The notes under the pieces were generated by a model. The model saw only the letters and a program-made list of their open reading frames with translations. It ran no database searches and was not told the origin of the DNA. The position numbers were made by a program, and so were the translations under genes. A stretch of 64,000 nt of DNA, from the NCBI RefSeq assembly GCF_002887735.1, contig NZ_PKQP01000002.1:310001-374000 (forward strand). The letters run 5' to 3'. This document shows positions 37,126-46,187 of the stretch, piece by piece; position 1 is the stretch's first letter; the number at the start of each line of letters is the position of its first letter. Source of the DNA: Stenotrophomonas bentonitica (GTDB lineage Bacteria; Pseudomonadota; Gammaproteobacteria; Xanthomonadales; Xanthomonadaceae).

Positions 37126-39276
37126 TCAGTCGTCGATGGTCTGTAGGTTATCGAAGAAGAACTCCGGATCACGCTCCGATGTCATCTGGTAAAGCCCATA
37201 ACTGCGCGCCAGGCGAGCGCCGCCATCCCGGTAGAGCGGGTTCCAGGCGAAATTAGCCCGGGCCCGCGTGGAGCGCGGCAGCAGGAAGTCGAAGGGGACG
37301 GACACATAGATGCCCTTGTCGAAGCTGCCCTCGCCGAAGTCCTTGGAGGATACGTCGGTCTTGGTTGCGTAGGCGCCCATGGTCACGCCATTGTCGAAGG
37401 CGCGGGAGACAGCCAGGGTGGCACCCCAGTCCTTGGCCAGATAGCGGCCGGCACTCAATGCAGTCACCACGCGCCGTTCTTCGCCCCACATGTAGTAGAA
37501 ACTGGCATGGCCGGTGGCGACACTGTAGTCACGGAAGCTGAAACGCTGATCGAAATCGCGTTGCTTGACCCAGTTGGCCTCCACGCCTACTGCCCAGCGC
37601 TCATTGAGCGGGCGATAGAGCACTTCACCGCCGGCGCCGGCGTACATGGATTCGAGCAGGCCCGCATAGACCATGCCATACGTATCCCGCACAAGTTGGC
37701 GGGTGCCGGTCACCTGAAGATTTGGTAGTGTCAAGTCCTCCGCCGTCATGTACCGGCGGATATTGGTGCGTACGCGAGGCAAGCGACTGGGAGCGTCGTA
37801 GCGGAACTTGTCGTAGTTGTTGTAGGCGTTGTAGCTGACGGTGCCGCTGAGCCACAGATTCCGGGCGAGGTAGGCGCTGGCGGTGTAGGTGCCAGCTACC
37901 TGGAACAGCACAAAGCCGTCAGGTCCGCCGAGCGATTGCTGATAGCCGATGTTGAACCCGCCGTCGAAACGGCGCAGCGGTGCGCTGTAAAGGGTCTCCC
38001 GGCGCTGAGCGGCGGGAGGAGCCATCTCAATATGACCGGCGAGAGTGCTCAGGTCGGTCTTGTGTTCGATGTAGTCGACGAGGGCCTTTCGCTCGATGCT
38101 GGTTTCCACGATCGGTACGCCCAACCGGGCGTTCTGCACGGTGAACCACGTGATGTCGTCAGGTAGCGCACCGTCGAGAATACGCCCCATTCTGCCTACG
38201 CCCTGTGCCGGATAGTAGAAGCGGCGCTGCTCTCCGGTAACGATCAGTTCCGATCCACGTCGACTGATGCTCTGAACGCGCAGCCCTGCATTCTGCTCCA
38301 GCTGGTTGGCGACGCCTGACCAGTCGAACAGTTCAGTGACGACATTTGTGTCGTGCTCAGACTCGGCCACGGCGGTCGCAGGACGCTGTTTCAGTGGCAT
38401 CGGCAGGGGATCCAGGACCTTTGCCATTGAACTGGCTTGGGCAAGGTTCGTCCGAAGGGTGATGCCGAACATCGCCAGGTCGCCGCGCTCCCAGCCCAGG
38501 TGTAGATGCACGTTGTTGTTGACCGCGTAAGATGCGCCAACGTTGAACGGGCTCTTCTGGTGCTGGTTGTTCCCCTGCGGCTCGTGCTTGTAGTCGTTGC
38601 CGTCGTACTCCAGCTTCAACTGAAGCGCGTCCCACGGCGTCTGGTACGCGACGCCACCGAAGACGCCGACGGGGCCGCGGAACATCCCATCGCTATTGAG
38701 GCTGCCGGTACCTTGCGCTCGCGGGCGCGTTTCGAATCTATCGTCGATGGAAGTCAGGGGGTTCCTGAAATCACCTCGATTACCGATGTAGCCGGTGGCC
38801 AGGCCCACGCTGGCATCGAAAGAGCCAATGCGCTTGCTGGCGACGAGGTACTCACTTGAGAACAGACCTGTGCCGCCCAGATCGCGAAAGCCCGCCGCAA
38901 CTTCGGGAACCCAGCGACTCTCTTCAAGCAGGCGGATCTTCAGATCGATCGACTTGTCCTTGTAGTTCTGCGTTCCGCTCAGCCATTCCGGACCATAGCG
39001 CCGATTGGCCACCGAAACGTAGCGAAACGCGCCCTCCAGCCAGGGCAGCGGCTGCAGCACCATGTTGTAGCGGCTGTAAGGCGAGGTATGACTGGCCGTG
39101 AAGGCGAGTTCGCCCTCATCGGCCATGCGCGCGGTGGGGGTCTGTAACAGGCCAATGCCGCCCCAATCGCTTGCAGTGGGAGCGGGGGCACTCTGGGCAT
39201 GGAGGGCGGTGCTGATGCTCAAGGTGAGCAGCGCAAGGCTCAGGCGAGCGGCCTGTGATCTGGCAAAACGAGTCAC
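37126..39276 (-). CDS. gfcD: YjbH/GfcD-family outer-membrane exopolysaccharide protein
   Basis: 716 aa with GTG start 39276 overlapping the gfcC stop (GTGA). A signal peptide ends near ALHAQSAPAP. The mature protein begins SDWGGIGLLQTPTARMADEGE, the diagnostic YjbH opening, and continues with many alternating beta strands (LEGAFRYVSV, YGPEWLSG and similar). Family members are outer-membrane beta-barrel proteins needed for group 4 capsule or YjbEFGH exopolysaccharide export in E. coli. Last gene of its operon. Confidence 0.92.
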   Translation of the reverse strand: MTRFARSQAARLSLALLTLSISTALHAQSAPAPTASDWGGIGLLQTPTARMADEGELAFTASHTSPYSRYNMVLQPLPWLEGAFRYVSVANRRYGPEWLSGTQNYKDKSIDLKIRLLEESRWVPEVAAGFRDLGGTGLFSSEYLVASKRIGSFDASVGLATGYIGNRGDFRNPLTSIDDRFETRPRAQGTGSLNSDGMFRGPVGVFGGVAYQTPWDALQLKLEYDGNDYKHEPQGNNQHQKSPFNVGASYAVNNNVHLHLGWERGDLAMFGITLRTNLAQASSMAKVLDPLPMPLKQRPATAVAESEHDTNVVTELFDWSGVANQLEQNAGLRVQSISRRGSELIVTGEQRRFYYPAQGVGRMGRILDGALPDDITWFTVQNARLGVPIVETSIERKALVDYIEHKTDLSTLAGHIEMAPPAAQRRETLYSAPLRRFDGGFNIGYQQSLGGPDGFVLFQVAGTYTASAYLARNLWLSGTVSYNAYNNYDKFRYDAPSRLPRVRTNIRRYMTAEDLTLPNLQVTGTRQLVRDTYGMVYAGLLESMYAGAGGEVLYRPLNERWAVGVEANWVKQRDFDQRFSFRDYSVATGHASFYYMWGEERRVVTALSAGRYLAKDWGATLAVSRAFDNGVTMGAYATKTDVSSKDFGEGSFDKGIYVSVPFDFLLPRSTRARANFAWNPLYRDGGARLARSYGLYQMTSERDPEFFFDNLQTIDD

Positions 39277-40052
39277 TTCGGTGCTCCGGGCGCATCCAGC
39301 ACCTGGGTGGCGAGGAAGCGTGCGGCGTCCTCGTTGAAATCGGGGTTCACGTCGCGCGTTGTTCGTGCGTTGAGAGGAACAAAAATGAGGGCGCCGGGAG
39401 CGAGGGTGGACTCACCGCTGCGGTTCCAGAGTGCAACGCCAATTTTCTGTACCTCGCCGTCAGGCTGAATGACAAACACATCATCCTTGCTGGCAGCGAG
39501 CAGGGCAGGGCACTGCCGCACATAGTCCAACGGGCGCTGGTAGGGATGATGCGGTATCGAGCAGGGCTGCTCCACCGTGCCAAGGACGGTCACCGTGCTT
39601 GGCCGTGTCGGGTAGTACAGTCTGTCACCATCGGCCAATGGTCGATTGGCGCTGAGGTCCATTTCCAGTACACGCGGGGCGAGTCCTTGGCGAATGCGGC
39701 CGGTGACTGGCATCGCAGATACTTCCCGGGCGATGCGTGTTGCGGCTGCGGCGCCTTCCGGGTCGATGCTCTGCCGACTTTCAATGGCCGCAAGGTCGAA
39801 CAGCAGGCCTGTTTTCAGACGGGTCTGCGCAACGAGTTCGCTGCGCTTGAGCAGGGCCGCTCCCAGCATGTAGCTGCGATCATCCGGCGCGCCCGCGAGC
39901 GCTGCATCAGACAATCGACTGGTTCCAGGGAGCGTCAGCACGCCGGGATTTCGGACGCTGCCGATGACCTCGACGGTGATGGCTGGTGCGGCGTGCAGGG
40001 AAACAGAAGCGGCCACGCCCAGGGCGAGGGCGGCCAGACGCAAGGTGATCAA
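39273..40052 (-). CDS. gfcC: GfcC/YjbG-family capsule biosynthesis protein
   Basis: 259 aa from TTG 40052, overlapping the gfcB stop. A signal peptide ends near LHAAPAI. SLBB-like beta-grasp folds follow (VEVIGSVRNPGVLTLPGTSRLSD; VTVLGTVEQPCSIPHHP), and the C-terminal VQKIGVALWNRSGESTLAPGA resembles GfcC. It is a periplasmic accessory of polysaccharide export. TTG is accepted because no other start leaves an intact signal peptide and the overlap is typical of this operon. Confidence 0.88.
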   Translation of the reverse strand: MITLRLAALALGVAASVSLHAAPAITVEVIGSVRNPGVLTLPGTSRLSDAALAGAPDDRSYMLGAALLKRSELVAQTRLKTGLLFDLAAIESRQSIDPEGAAAATRIAREVSAMPVTGRIRQGLAPRVLEMDLSANRPLADGDRLYYPTRPSTVTVLGTVEQPCSIPHHPYQRPLDYVRQCPALLAASKDDVFVIQPDGEVQKIGVALWNRSGESTLAPGALIFVPLNARTTRDVNPDFNEDAARFLATQVLDAPGAPK

Positions 40053-40741
40053 CGGTTCAGATCCGGCAAATAGGGTTTGAGCTGGATGATTTCCAGGCTG
40101 GCATCGGGTGCGATGGCCTGCACGCTCTTCCAGATGAACCCGTTGGCCGGGTCAACCCAATAATGGTTGTCGCGCTTCCAGTCCTGGCCTTCCAGCCGTT
40201 CGCGGACATGCAGCAACGGACGGGTTCTATTGAGAATCTCGACATTCTCGGTGCCAAGGCGTTCGAGGGTGCCGCTCACCGTCATGCCGAAGCGATAGCC
40301 AGGCATGACGTCATACTGGCGCTGGACGGTGATGGGCGCTTCGATCCGGTGCAGGGCGTGGAAAGGATTCTGACCCTCGATCCGCATGCCCTGGAGCTCA
40401 GGGGTGCCGCCATGCGTGCCTACCAGCAGCCCATCTTCAAGGAAGACGACGCTGCGATCGTTGCTGTACCAGGCTTGGCGATCACCATCGAGGTTGCCCA
40501 AAACCAGAACCGCCCCGCCTCGCGGGCCGGTGACCTTGATCTGGGGATAGCGGTTCGCTGCCACGTCAGCGGCTGTGGGCTGAACGTCTGGTTTGCCCTG
40601 CATTGCCAGTTGTACGGTCTTGACGCTGGTGCGGCCCACCACGCCGCAGCCTGACAGCGCAAAGCCCATCAGTACGAGCGCGGCCAGGCCGCGCAATCCA
40701 TGGTTCCGTTGCGGCGCAACGAGAGCGGTCCTGCTCATCAT
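40049..40741 (-). CDS. gfcB: GfcB/YjbF-family lipoprotein
   Basis: 230 aa. Lipobox LSGC near residue 32 after a hydrophobic helix marks a lipoprotein. The rest (TAADVAANRYPQIKV, the RDNHYWVDPANGFIWKSVQ segment) fits the YjbF/GfcB family, known from E. coli group 4 capsule operons. Two ATGs in tandem (40741, 40738) are possible starts. Likely outer-membrane attached. Confidence 0.9.
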   Translation of the reverse strand: MMSRTALVAPQRNHGLRGLAALVLMGFALSGCGVVGRTSVKTVQLAMQGKPDVQPTAADVAANRYPQIKVTGPRGGAVLVLGNLDGDRQAWYSNDRSVVFLEDGLLVGTHGGTPELQGMRIEGQNPFHALHRIEAPITVQRQYDVMPGYRFGMTVSGTLERLGTENVEILNRTRPLLHVRERLEGQDWKRDNHYWVDPANGFIWKSVQAIAPDASLEIIQLKPYLPDLNR

Positions 40742-40751
40742 TGGCCAGCCG

Positions 40752-41858
40752 TCAATTGTCGAGATCGTTACGCGCGCTTGCGGCGTTGCTGATAATCGAG
40801 GTGAACGGCAGCAGCTGATTCACGAAGCGACTCCAGCGGGTCACGCCAGCTGCGCCTACGAAGACCACGTCGCCGGGCAGGAGCTCGAATTGGCTGGCCA
40901 CGGCAAAGGCCGCAGGCGACTTCGCTTCCAGCTGGAACACGCTCGAGGGCGCGCTCTGCAGATTGCTCGATCCCCGGATCACATAGACGGCGTTTCCGTT
41001 GGACGTGGACTGCTGCAGGCCGCGTGCACGGCCAAGCGCCTGACTCAACGAAATGTCGCTGGTCTTGAAGCTCATTGCGCCGGGCTGGTTCACTTCACCG
41101 ACGACAAAAATCTCCTTCCGGTCCAGATACGGAACGTAGAGATGATCATTTGCCTTGAGGAAGACGTTGGTAGCGCCGCCACCCTGACGGCCGAGCCGGT
41201 CGAGGTCGATGGTATAGGTCACCCCTTCGCGGGTGAGACGGACGCCCGACAGATCTGCCTGCGCCGGATCAAGCCCGGATTGGCTGATGGCATCGCCGAG
41301 GGTCAGTGGGGTCACGGTCAACGGTACGGTTGCTGCCTGACGCGACGCGCCGGTGACCCAAACGCGCTGACTGGCGTAGGTCAGCATGGAAACATCGACC
41401 TGGGGCGCTTCGATGACTCGCGCCAACTTTGAGGTGATCTCATCGCGAAGCTCGCCAGGCGTCTTGCCGGCAGCGGCAATCTTGCCGATGTACGGATAAA
41501 ACAGCGTGCCATCGGACTGGACAAGTCGACCGGCTGCATTCAGCTGCTGCTGTGGGCCGGCGGGCACGGTGAGTTCGGGGTGATCCCACACAGTGATGTA
41601 TAGGATGTCCCCTGCGCCAATCTGGTACGGACCAGGCTGATAACTTGTCAGGGCGATCGGCAGCGTCGGAACATCGCGCGAGGCGCGGTCCATGGCGATC
41701 AGCTTCGGTGTGATCAGGATCAGCTCGATCTGGTCGTTGCCGACCGGCTGATCATCACGGGCCAGGGCGCTGGAGCGCAGGTGCTGACCGGGCGCCCAGA
41801 CACAGCCGGACAGGGTAAGGGCGAACGCCAGAGTGGCGCCGAGACGCTTGCAGTCCAT
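40752..41858 (-). CDS. wza: Wza/GfcE-type outer-membrane polysaccharide export lipoprotein
   Basis: 368 aa. Signal peptide with lipobox LSGC (near residue 19). Poly_export domain with YQIGAGDILYITVWDHPEL, then two SLBB domains (VWVTGASRQAATVPL; IFVVGEVNQPGAM) and a C-terminal amphipathic helix that forms the Wza outer-membrane pore (SRFVNQLLPFTSIISNAAS). It forms the export channel that docks with Wzc. 10 bp before gfcB; an intrinsic terminator separates it from the gfcA-like gene. Confidence 0.95.
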   Translation of the reverse strand: MDCKRLGATLAFALTLSGCVWAPGQHLRSSALARDDQPVGNDQIELILITPKLIAMDRASRDVPTLPIALTSYQPGPYQIGAGDILYITVWDHPELTVPAGPQQQLNAAGRLVQSDGTLFYPYIGKIAAAGKTPGELRDEITSKLARVIEAPQVDVSMLTYASQRVWVTGASRQAATVPLTVTPLTLGDAISQSGLDPAQADLSGVRLTREGVTYTIDLDRLGRQGGGATNVFLKANDHLYVPYLDRKEIFVVGEVNQPGAMSFKTSDISLSQALGRARGLQQSTSNGNAVYVIRGSSNLQSAPSSVFQLEAKSPAAFAVASQFELLPGDVVFVGAAGVTRWSRFVNQLLPFTSIISNAASARNDLDN

Positions 41859-41886
41859 CGATGATTCTTCCTGGCCCTGTCGGGCA

Positions 41887-41923
41887 AAACAAAAACCCCC
41901 GCCGGACCTGCGCCCGGCGAGGG
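41887..41923 (-). terminator. Intrinsic terminator or attenuator between gfcA-like gene and wza
   Basis: On the minus strand the stem arms CGCCGG (complement of 41914-41919) and CCGGCG (complement of 41900-41905), extended by G/C pairs around a bulge, are followed by a T-rich run (complement of 41887-41895). It sits after the gfcA-like stop and before wza, so it would let the first gene be made in excess. Confidence 0.8.
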
Positions 41924-41950
41924 CGTAATGACCTGACTCCGACTAGCGGA

Positions 41951-42295
41951 TCAGTTGGTGCCGGCGGTGCCGGTGGTGCCCGTCGTGCCGGTGGTGCCGG
42001 TGGTGCCGGTGGGCGGCGGGGTGGTGCCACCGCCATTGTTGTTGCCAGCGTCGTCGCTACTGCTGTCGGACGCAACGCTGTATGCGACTGCAGCGACAGC
42101 GATGCCGGCGCCGATCACGGCCGCCGTGGTGAGGGGGCCGGTGGCGGCACCGGTGGCGGCGCCAGTGCCGGCGACTTCTGCGCTGGTGGCAGCGTTGGTG
42201 CCTTCAGCACCAGCAGCCTGCTCAACCTGGGCTTCCTGAGCCAGAGCCATCGGGGAGAAAGCCACGAGGGCGAGAGCGGCAAAGATCTTCTTCAT
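41951..42295 (-). CDS. gfcA: GfcA/YjbE-like small secreted Thr/Gly-rich protein
   Basis: 114 aa from ATG 42295. A clear signal peptide (KKIFAALALVAFSPMALAQ) precedes an Ala/Thr/Gly-rich body with a single hydrophobic helix (AAVIGAGIAVAAVAYSVAS) and a low-complexity tail of Gly-Thr repeats ending in TGTAGTN. E. coli GfcA and YjbE are likewise short, Thr-rich exported proteins at the head of the same operon, so assignment is by position and composition. Function unknown. The tail is encoded by 9-bp repeats (41958-42011). Confidence 0.75.
   Translation of the reverse strand: MKKIFAALALVAFSPMALAQEAQVEQAAGAEGTNAATSAEVAGTGAATGAATGPLTTAAVIGAGIAVAAVAYSVASDSSSDDAGNNNGGGTTPPPTGTTGTTGTTGTTGTAGTN
41958..42011. 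repeat. Six tandem 9-bp units in the gfcA-like gene
   Basis: Six consecutive copies of GTGCCGGTG or a one- to two-base variant, each encoding Thr-Gly-Thr or a near variant on the minus strand. Being a multiple of three, copy-number change preserves frame. Confidence 0.85.
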
Positions 42296-42412
42296 AACGG
42301 GGTTTCCTACTCCGTGAGGTAAATTTTCGCTGTCATCATCGCTTCGAGGGCTATTCAGTGTCAAGCCAGTTTGAGCTGGCGGGAAGGATTCTGTGCGCCG
42401 ATTATTTGACGG

Positions 42413-43024
42413 CTATCGCACAAAATGGTGGCGGTTGAAGACCTGTTCCCGGCCAGAGAGCTCGGTCGCCATGCGCATTACTATGTCGTGCGTGCGCACG
42501 GTGGGCATCAACAAGGGTATAGCTGCGCCTACCGCCAGCGAGAAGGCAAGGATTGGTAGGGGCGTGCGCCACTCCCGGCGGCTCGCCAACAGTGCGAAGG
42601 CCGTCGCCGCTGTGCCCAGCAGCCATCCGCTGACCACTTCGGATACCGAGTGGGCGTTGAGCGGCAGGCGCGAGTACGCAATCGCCGCGGCAAGGAGCGA
42701 GCCGAGAAGCGCCAAGGGCAGGGAGGGGCGGAGCCGTCCATGCGTGGCGAGATACACGGCGACCGGATATACCGCCGCCGTCATGGTCGCGTGGCCACTG
42801 AAGCCAGTGAAGTCCAGCCGGGCCCAACCAATACCCCAGCCCAGGAAGGCCAGCTTGGAGGCCAGGGTTAGGCCACCGGCGATAGCCAGGCCGGCCGCCC
42901 AGCGAATGCGAAGGGCGCGGCTCTCTTTGGGGCCGAAGAGGATCAGCACCAGGCTCAGGGGCAAAAGCCAGCGGCTGTCGCCGAGTTGGGAAAGGGTGGC
43001 CCAAAGAGGATGCATCCATGTCAC
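42413..43024 (-). CDS. PAP2-family phosphatase
   Basis: 203 aa from GTG 43024 (ATG 43015 is the alternative). About five membrane helices and the acid phosphatase motifs FSGHATM (near residue 77) and SRLPLNAHSVSEVVSGWLLG (near 120, catalytic His in AHSVSEV). PAP2 proteins dephosphorylate undecaprenyl pyrophosphate or other lipid phosphates, so it could recycle the lipid carrier used by the polysaccharide locus it adjoins, though it is not in that operon. Confidence 0.88.
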   Translation of the reverse strand: MTWMHPLWATLSQLGDSRWLLPLSLVLILFGPKESRALRIRWAAGLAIAGGLTLASKLAFLGWGIGWARLDFTGFSGHATMTAAVYPVAVYLATHGRLRPSLPLALLGSLLAAAIAYSRLPLNAHSVSEVVSGWLLGTAATAFALLASRREWRTPLPILAFSLAVGAAIPLLMPTVRTHDIVMRMATELSGREQVFNRHHFVR

Positions 43025-43139
43025 TCATCACAGGGGACGGAGGAGCATAGGGCAGTTGCCGCTGTCGGGGATGAGTGGCGGGCAACCGGCCGGGCGTGGA
43101 TGAGGCCCCTGGTTTGCCTGTATCCTTTACGCCCTCCGT

Positions 43140-43216
43140 GGCCCCGTAGCTCAGCTGGATAGAGCGTCCCCCTCCTAAGGGGAAGGTCGCCCGTTCGAAT
43201 CGGGCCGGGGTCACCA
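43140..43216 (+). tRNA. tRNA-Arg, anticodon CCT
   Basis: A complete cloverleaf: acceptor stem GGCCCCG (43140-43146) paired with CGGGGTC (43206-43212), D-arm with GCTCAGCTGGATAGAGC, anticodon stem around loop CTCCTAA giving CCT, T-arm GCCCG-TTCGAAT-CGGGC, and an encoded CCA (43214-43216). CCT reads AGG, a rare codon in high-G+C genomes. Confidence 0.97.
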
Positions 43217-43300
43217 TCCACCTCCGTTGAGACACGCGATGCCGGCGGCGGATTGCTCCACAGCCGTGCGAATCCGGTGGAGCCGATAGGCCACTGGCGC

Positions 43301-43465
43301 TCAGCCCTTCCCCGGCCGCTCATAATCCTCAGGCGTCGCCCCATGCTCGGCCTCCGGCATGTCCTTGTCCTTCCACCGGGCGTCATCGTTCCTCAGCTTG
43401 TCCGGCGTGTGGCTCTTCTGCTGGTCGTCTTCTTTCGTAGCGGGCGCTCGCGGTGCAGTAGTCAT
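43301..43465 (-). CDS. Small hydrophilic protein of unknown function
   Basis: 54 aa from ATG 43465 to the TGA at 43301. Very polar and charged, with a lysine/aspartate-rich middle (KEDDQQKSHTPDKLRNDDAR) and the motif WKDKDMPEAEHGATPEDYER. No hydrophobic segment. It is followed upstream by a similar charged protein (43483-43854), so the two probably form a stress-type small-protein pair. No family recognised. Confidence 0.55.
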   Translation of the reverse strand: MTTAPRAPATKEDDQQKSHTPDKLRNDDARWKDKDMPEAEHGATPEDYERPGKG

Positions 43466-43482
43466 GACAGGTCCTCGTTTGG

Positions 43483-43974
<492 letters not shown>

Positions 43975-44010
43975 CTATCGTCCAGACCTCGCCACACGGA
44001 GGCTGCCGCG

Positions 44011-44499
44011 ATGCATGAGATGTTCGAGCTGGGAATGGAATGGTGGGAGTTCGTGGTCCGCGCGGTTGCGGTGTATGTGGTGGTCCTGTTGCTGACCCGC
44101 ATGAGCGGCAAGCGTTCGATGGGGCAGTCCACCCCGTTCGACATCCTCGTGATCGTGCTGCTGGGCACGGCCGTGCAGAACTCGCTGATCGGTGAGGACA
44201 CCTCGCTGCCCGGCGGGCTCATCCTGGCCGCGACGCTGATCGGCCTGAACTGGTTCGTCGGCTTTCTGGGGGCGCGCAGCAAGCGCCTCAACGAGATCGT
44301 GGAAGGCGTGCCGGTGGTGCTGGCGCGGCACGGCACGATCTATTGGGACCAGGTGAAACGCTGCAATGTCAGCCCGGCCGATCTGGAGGTGGCGATGCGC
44401 GCGAACGGCTGCGAGGGCTTCGGGCAGGTGGACCTAGCGGTGCTGGAAACCTCCGGCGAGATCACGGTGAACAAGAGCCGCTCCGAGGGAGATGACTGA
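44011..44499 (+). CDS. DUF421/YetF-type membrane protein
   Basis: 162 aa. Three N-terminal membrane helices (WEFVVRAVAVYVVVLLLTRMSG; DILVIVLLGTAVQNSLIG; GLILAATLIGLNWFVGFLG) and a soluble C-terminal domain (from about residue 90) with GVPVVLARHGTIYWDQV and FGQVDLAVLETSGEITV, the layout of YetF/DUF421. Function unknown. Its C-terminus overlaps the first possible start of the next small ORF. Confidence 0.9.
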   Translation: MHEMFELGMEWWEFVVRAVAVYVVVLLLTRMSGKRSMGQSTPFDILVIVLLGTAVQNSLIGEDTSLPGGLILAATLIGLNWFVGFLGARSKRLNEIVEGVPVVLARHGTIYWDQVKRCNVSPADLEVAMRANGCEGFGQVDLAVLETSGEITVNKSRSEGDD

Positions 44500-44590
44500 G
44501 CCGGAGCATTCCCGGGCAATGGAGCCCTCGCTGGATGTTGACGGTACGCCGCGTAGCGTCGGGCGCAGTCCCTCAACAGGAACACGCGCG

Positions 44591-44830
44591 ATGTACATGA
44601 CACTGGACAGTGAAACGATTGCCTCATTCGATGATGTGATCGCCCAGGTGCCGGATCCGACCCCGGATCCGGTGCCACCCGCGCCGCCGGTGGAAGAGCC
44701 CGGCCGTGGCGATCCACCGGCACAGGACCCCCCGCAGGAAATCCCGCCGGAGGGTGATCCTGCGCCGGCGTCGCCGCCGCAGGAACTGCCGCCCGATCCA
44801 GAGACGCCTTCGGCGCCCTCGCTGGAGTAA
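44591..44830 (+). CDS. Small proline-rich protein
   Basis: 79 aa from ATG 44591, chosen because AGGA (44578-44581) lies 9 nt upstream. A short leader (MYMTLDSETIASFDDVIAQV) is followed by a run of Pro/Asp/Glu repeats such as PDPTPDPVPPAPPVEEP. No family recognised. Composition is biased and could reflect a non-coding high-G+C stretch, but the start site and unbroken frame favour a gene. Confidence 0.45.
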   Translation: MYMTLDSETIASFDDVIAQVPDPTPDPVPPAPPVEEPGRGDPPAQDPPQEIPPEGDPAPASPPQELPPDPETPSAPSLE

Positions 44831-45022
44831 GTGACGCTTGCGGCTGGAACACGCTGCGCGGTCAGCATGAATGATTCAGTGCTCCCGCAGTCCGATGCGC
44901 CACGCTCAGCGGGCTTGGCCCGCCGCCGCCTCTGCCGGAGTAGACACGCCGCACACGGGGCGGTCACGACGCTGCCACGCCGTACCACGTACCACATAGG
45001 TACTTGGACAACGGAGTTTGCT

Positions 45023-46186
45023 ATGCGCGCACTGACTTACCACGGCAGCAAGGATGTACGGGTCGATACCGTGCCGGATCCGGCGCTGGCCGCCCCCGAC
45101 GACATCATCCTGCGCGTGACCGCCACGGCGATCTGCGGCTCGGACCTGCATCTGTACCGCGGCAAGATCCCGGATCTGCATACCGGCGACGTGCTGGGTC
45201 ATGAGTTCATGGGCGTGGTGGAGGAGGTGGGCGCCGGGGTGATGGACCTGCGCCCGGGCGATCGCGTGGTGATTCCGTTCGTGATCGCCTGTGGTGAATG
45301 CTTCCATTGCCGTCTCGCCGAGTTCGCGGCCTGCGAGACGACTAACACCGGCAAGGGCGCGGCGGTGAACCAGAGGGGCATCCGCCCCCCGGCGGCGCTG
45401 TTCGGCTACAGCCATCTGTATGGCGGCGTGTCGGGCGGGCAGGCGGAGTTCGTGCGTGTGCCCAAGGCCAATGTCGGTCCGCTGCGCATTCCGGATGCGC
45501 TCGCCGACGAGCAGGTGCTGTTCCTCTCCGACATCCTGCCGACCGGCTACCAGGCCGCCATCAACGCCGGGGTGAAGCCCGGTTCCACGGTGGCGATCTT
45601 CGGTGCGGGCCCGGTCGGGCTGATGAGTGCGGCGTGCTGCCGCCTGCTGGGGGCGGAAACGATCTTCATGGTCGACCATCTGCCGTATCGCCTGGCCTTC
45701 GCGCAGCAGACGTACGGCGTGACCCCGATCGATTTCACTCAGGTCGAGGACCCGGCGGAATACATCATCACCCAGACCAATGGCCGCGGCGTGGATGCCA
45801 CGATCGAGGCGGTCGGCTTTGAAGCCGAGGGCAGTGCGCTGGAATCCGCACTGACCACCCTCAAGGTGGAAGGCAGCAGCGGCGTGGCGATCCGTCAGTG
45901 CATTGCGGCGACGCGTCGCGGTGGCACGGTGAGCATCCCGGGTGTGTATGCCGGCTTCATTCACGGCTTCCTGCTTGGCGATGCGTTCGACAAGGGCCTC
46001 ACCTTCAAGATGGGCCAGACCCATGTGCAGAAGTTGATGCCCGAGCTGCTCGACCATATCGGCGAAGGCCGCCTGGACCCGGGCGTGATCGTGACCCACC
46101 GCCTGTCGCTCGAAGACGCCGTGCGTGGCTACGAGATCTTCGACCGCAAAGAGGAGGATTGCCGCAAGGTGATCCTGACGCCCTGA
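45023..46186 (+). CDS. Zinc-dependent alcohol dehydrogenase (medium-chain)
   Basis: 387 aa from ATG 45023, with GGAG six bases upstream. GroES-like domain has the catalytic-zinc Cys/His in [11 protein letters not shown] and [12 protein letters not shown]; the structural-zinc lobe is complete (C-x2-C-x2-C-x7-C in [15 protein letters not shown]). The Rossmann domain carries FGAGPVGLM. Overall it resembles glutathione-independent formaldehyde or threonine-type dehydrogenases of the FdhA-like group. Its stop is one base before the next gene, making it the probable first gene of the operon through 49492. Confidence 0.9.
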   Translation: MRALTYHGSKDVRVDTVPDPALAAPDDIILRVTATAICGSDLHLYRGKIPDLHTGDVLGHEFMGVVEEVGAGVMDLRPGDRVVIPFVIACGECFHCRLAEFAACETTNTGKGAAVNQRGIRPPAALFGYSHLYGGVSGGQAEFVRVPKANVGPLRIPDALADEQVLFLSDILPTGYQAAINAGVKPGSTVAIFGAGPVGLMSAACCRLLGAETIFMVDHLPYRLAFAQQTYGVTPIDFTQVEDPAEYIITQTNGRGVDATIEAVGFEAEGSALESALTTLKVEGSSGVAIRQCIAATRRGGTVSIPGVYAGFIHGFLLGDAFDKGLTFKMGQTHVQKLMPELLDHIGEGRLDPGVIVTHRLSLEDAVRGYEIFDRKEEDCRKVILTP

Positions 46187-46187
46187 T

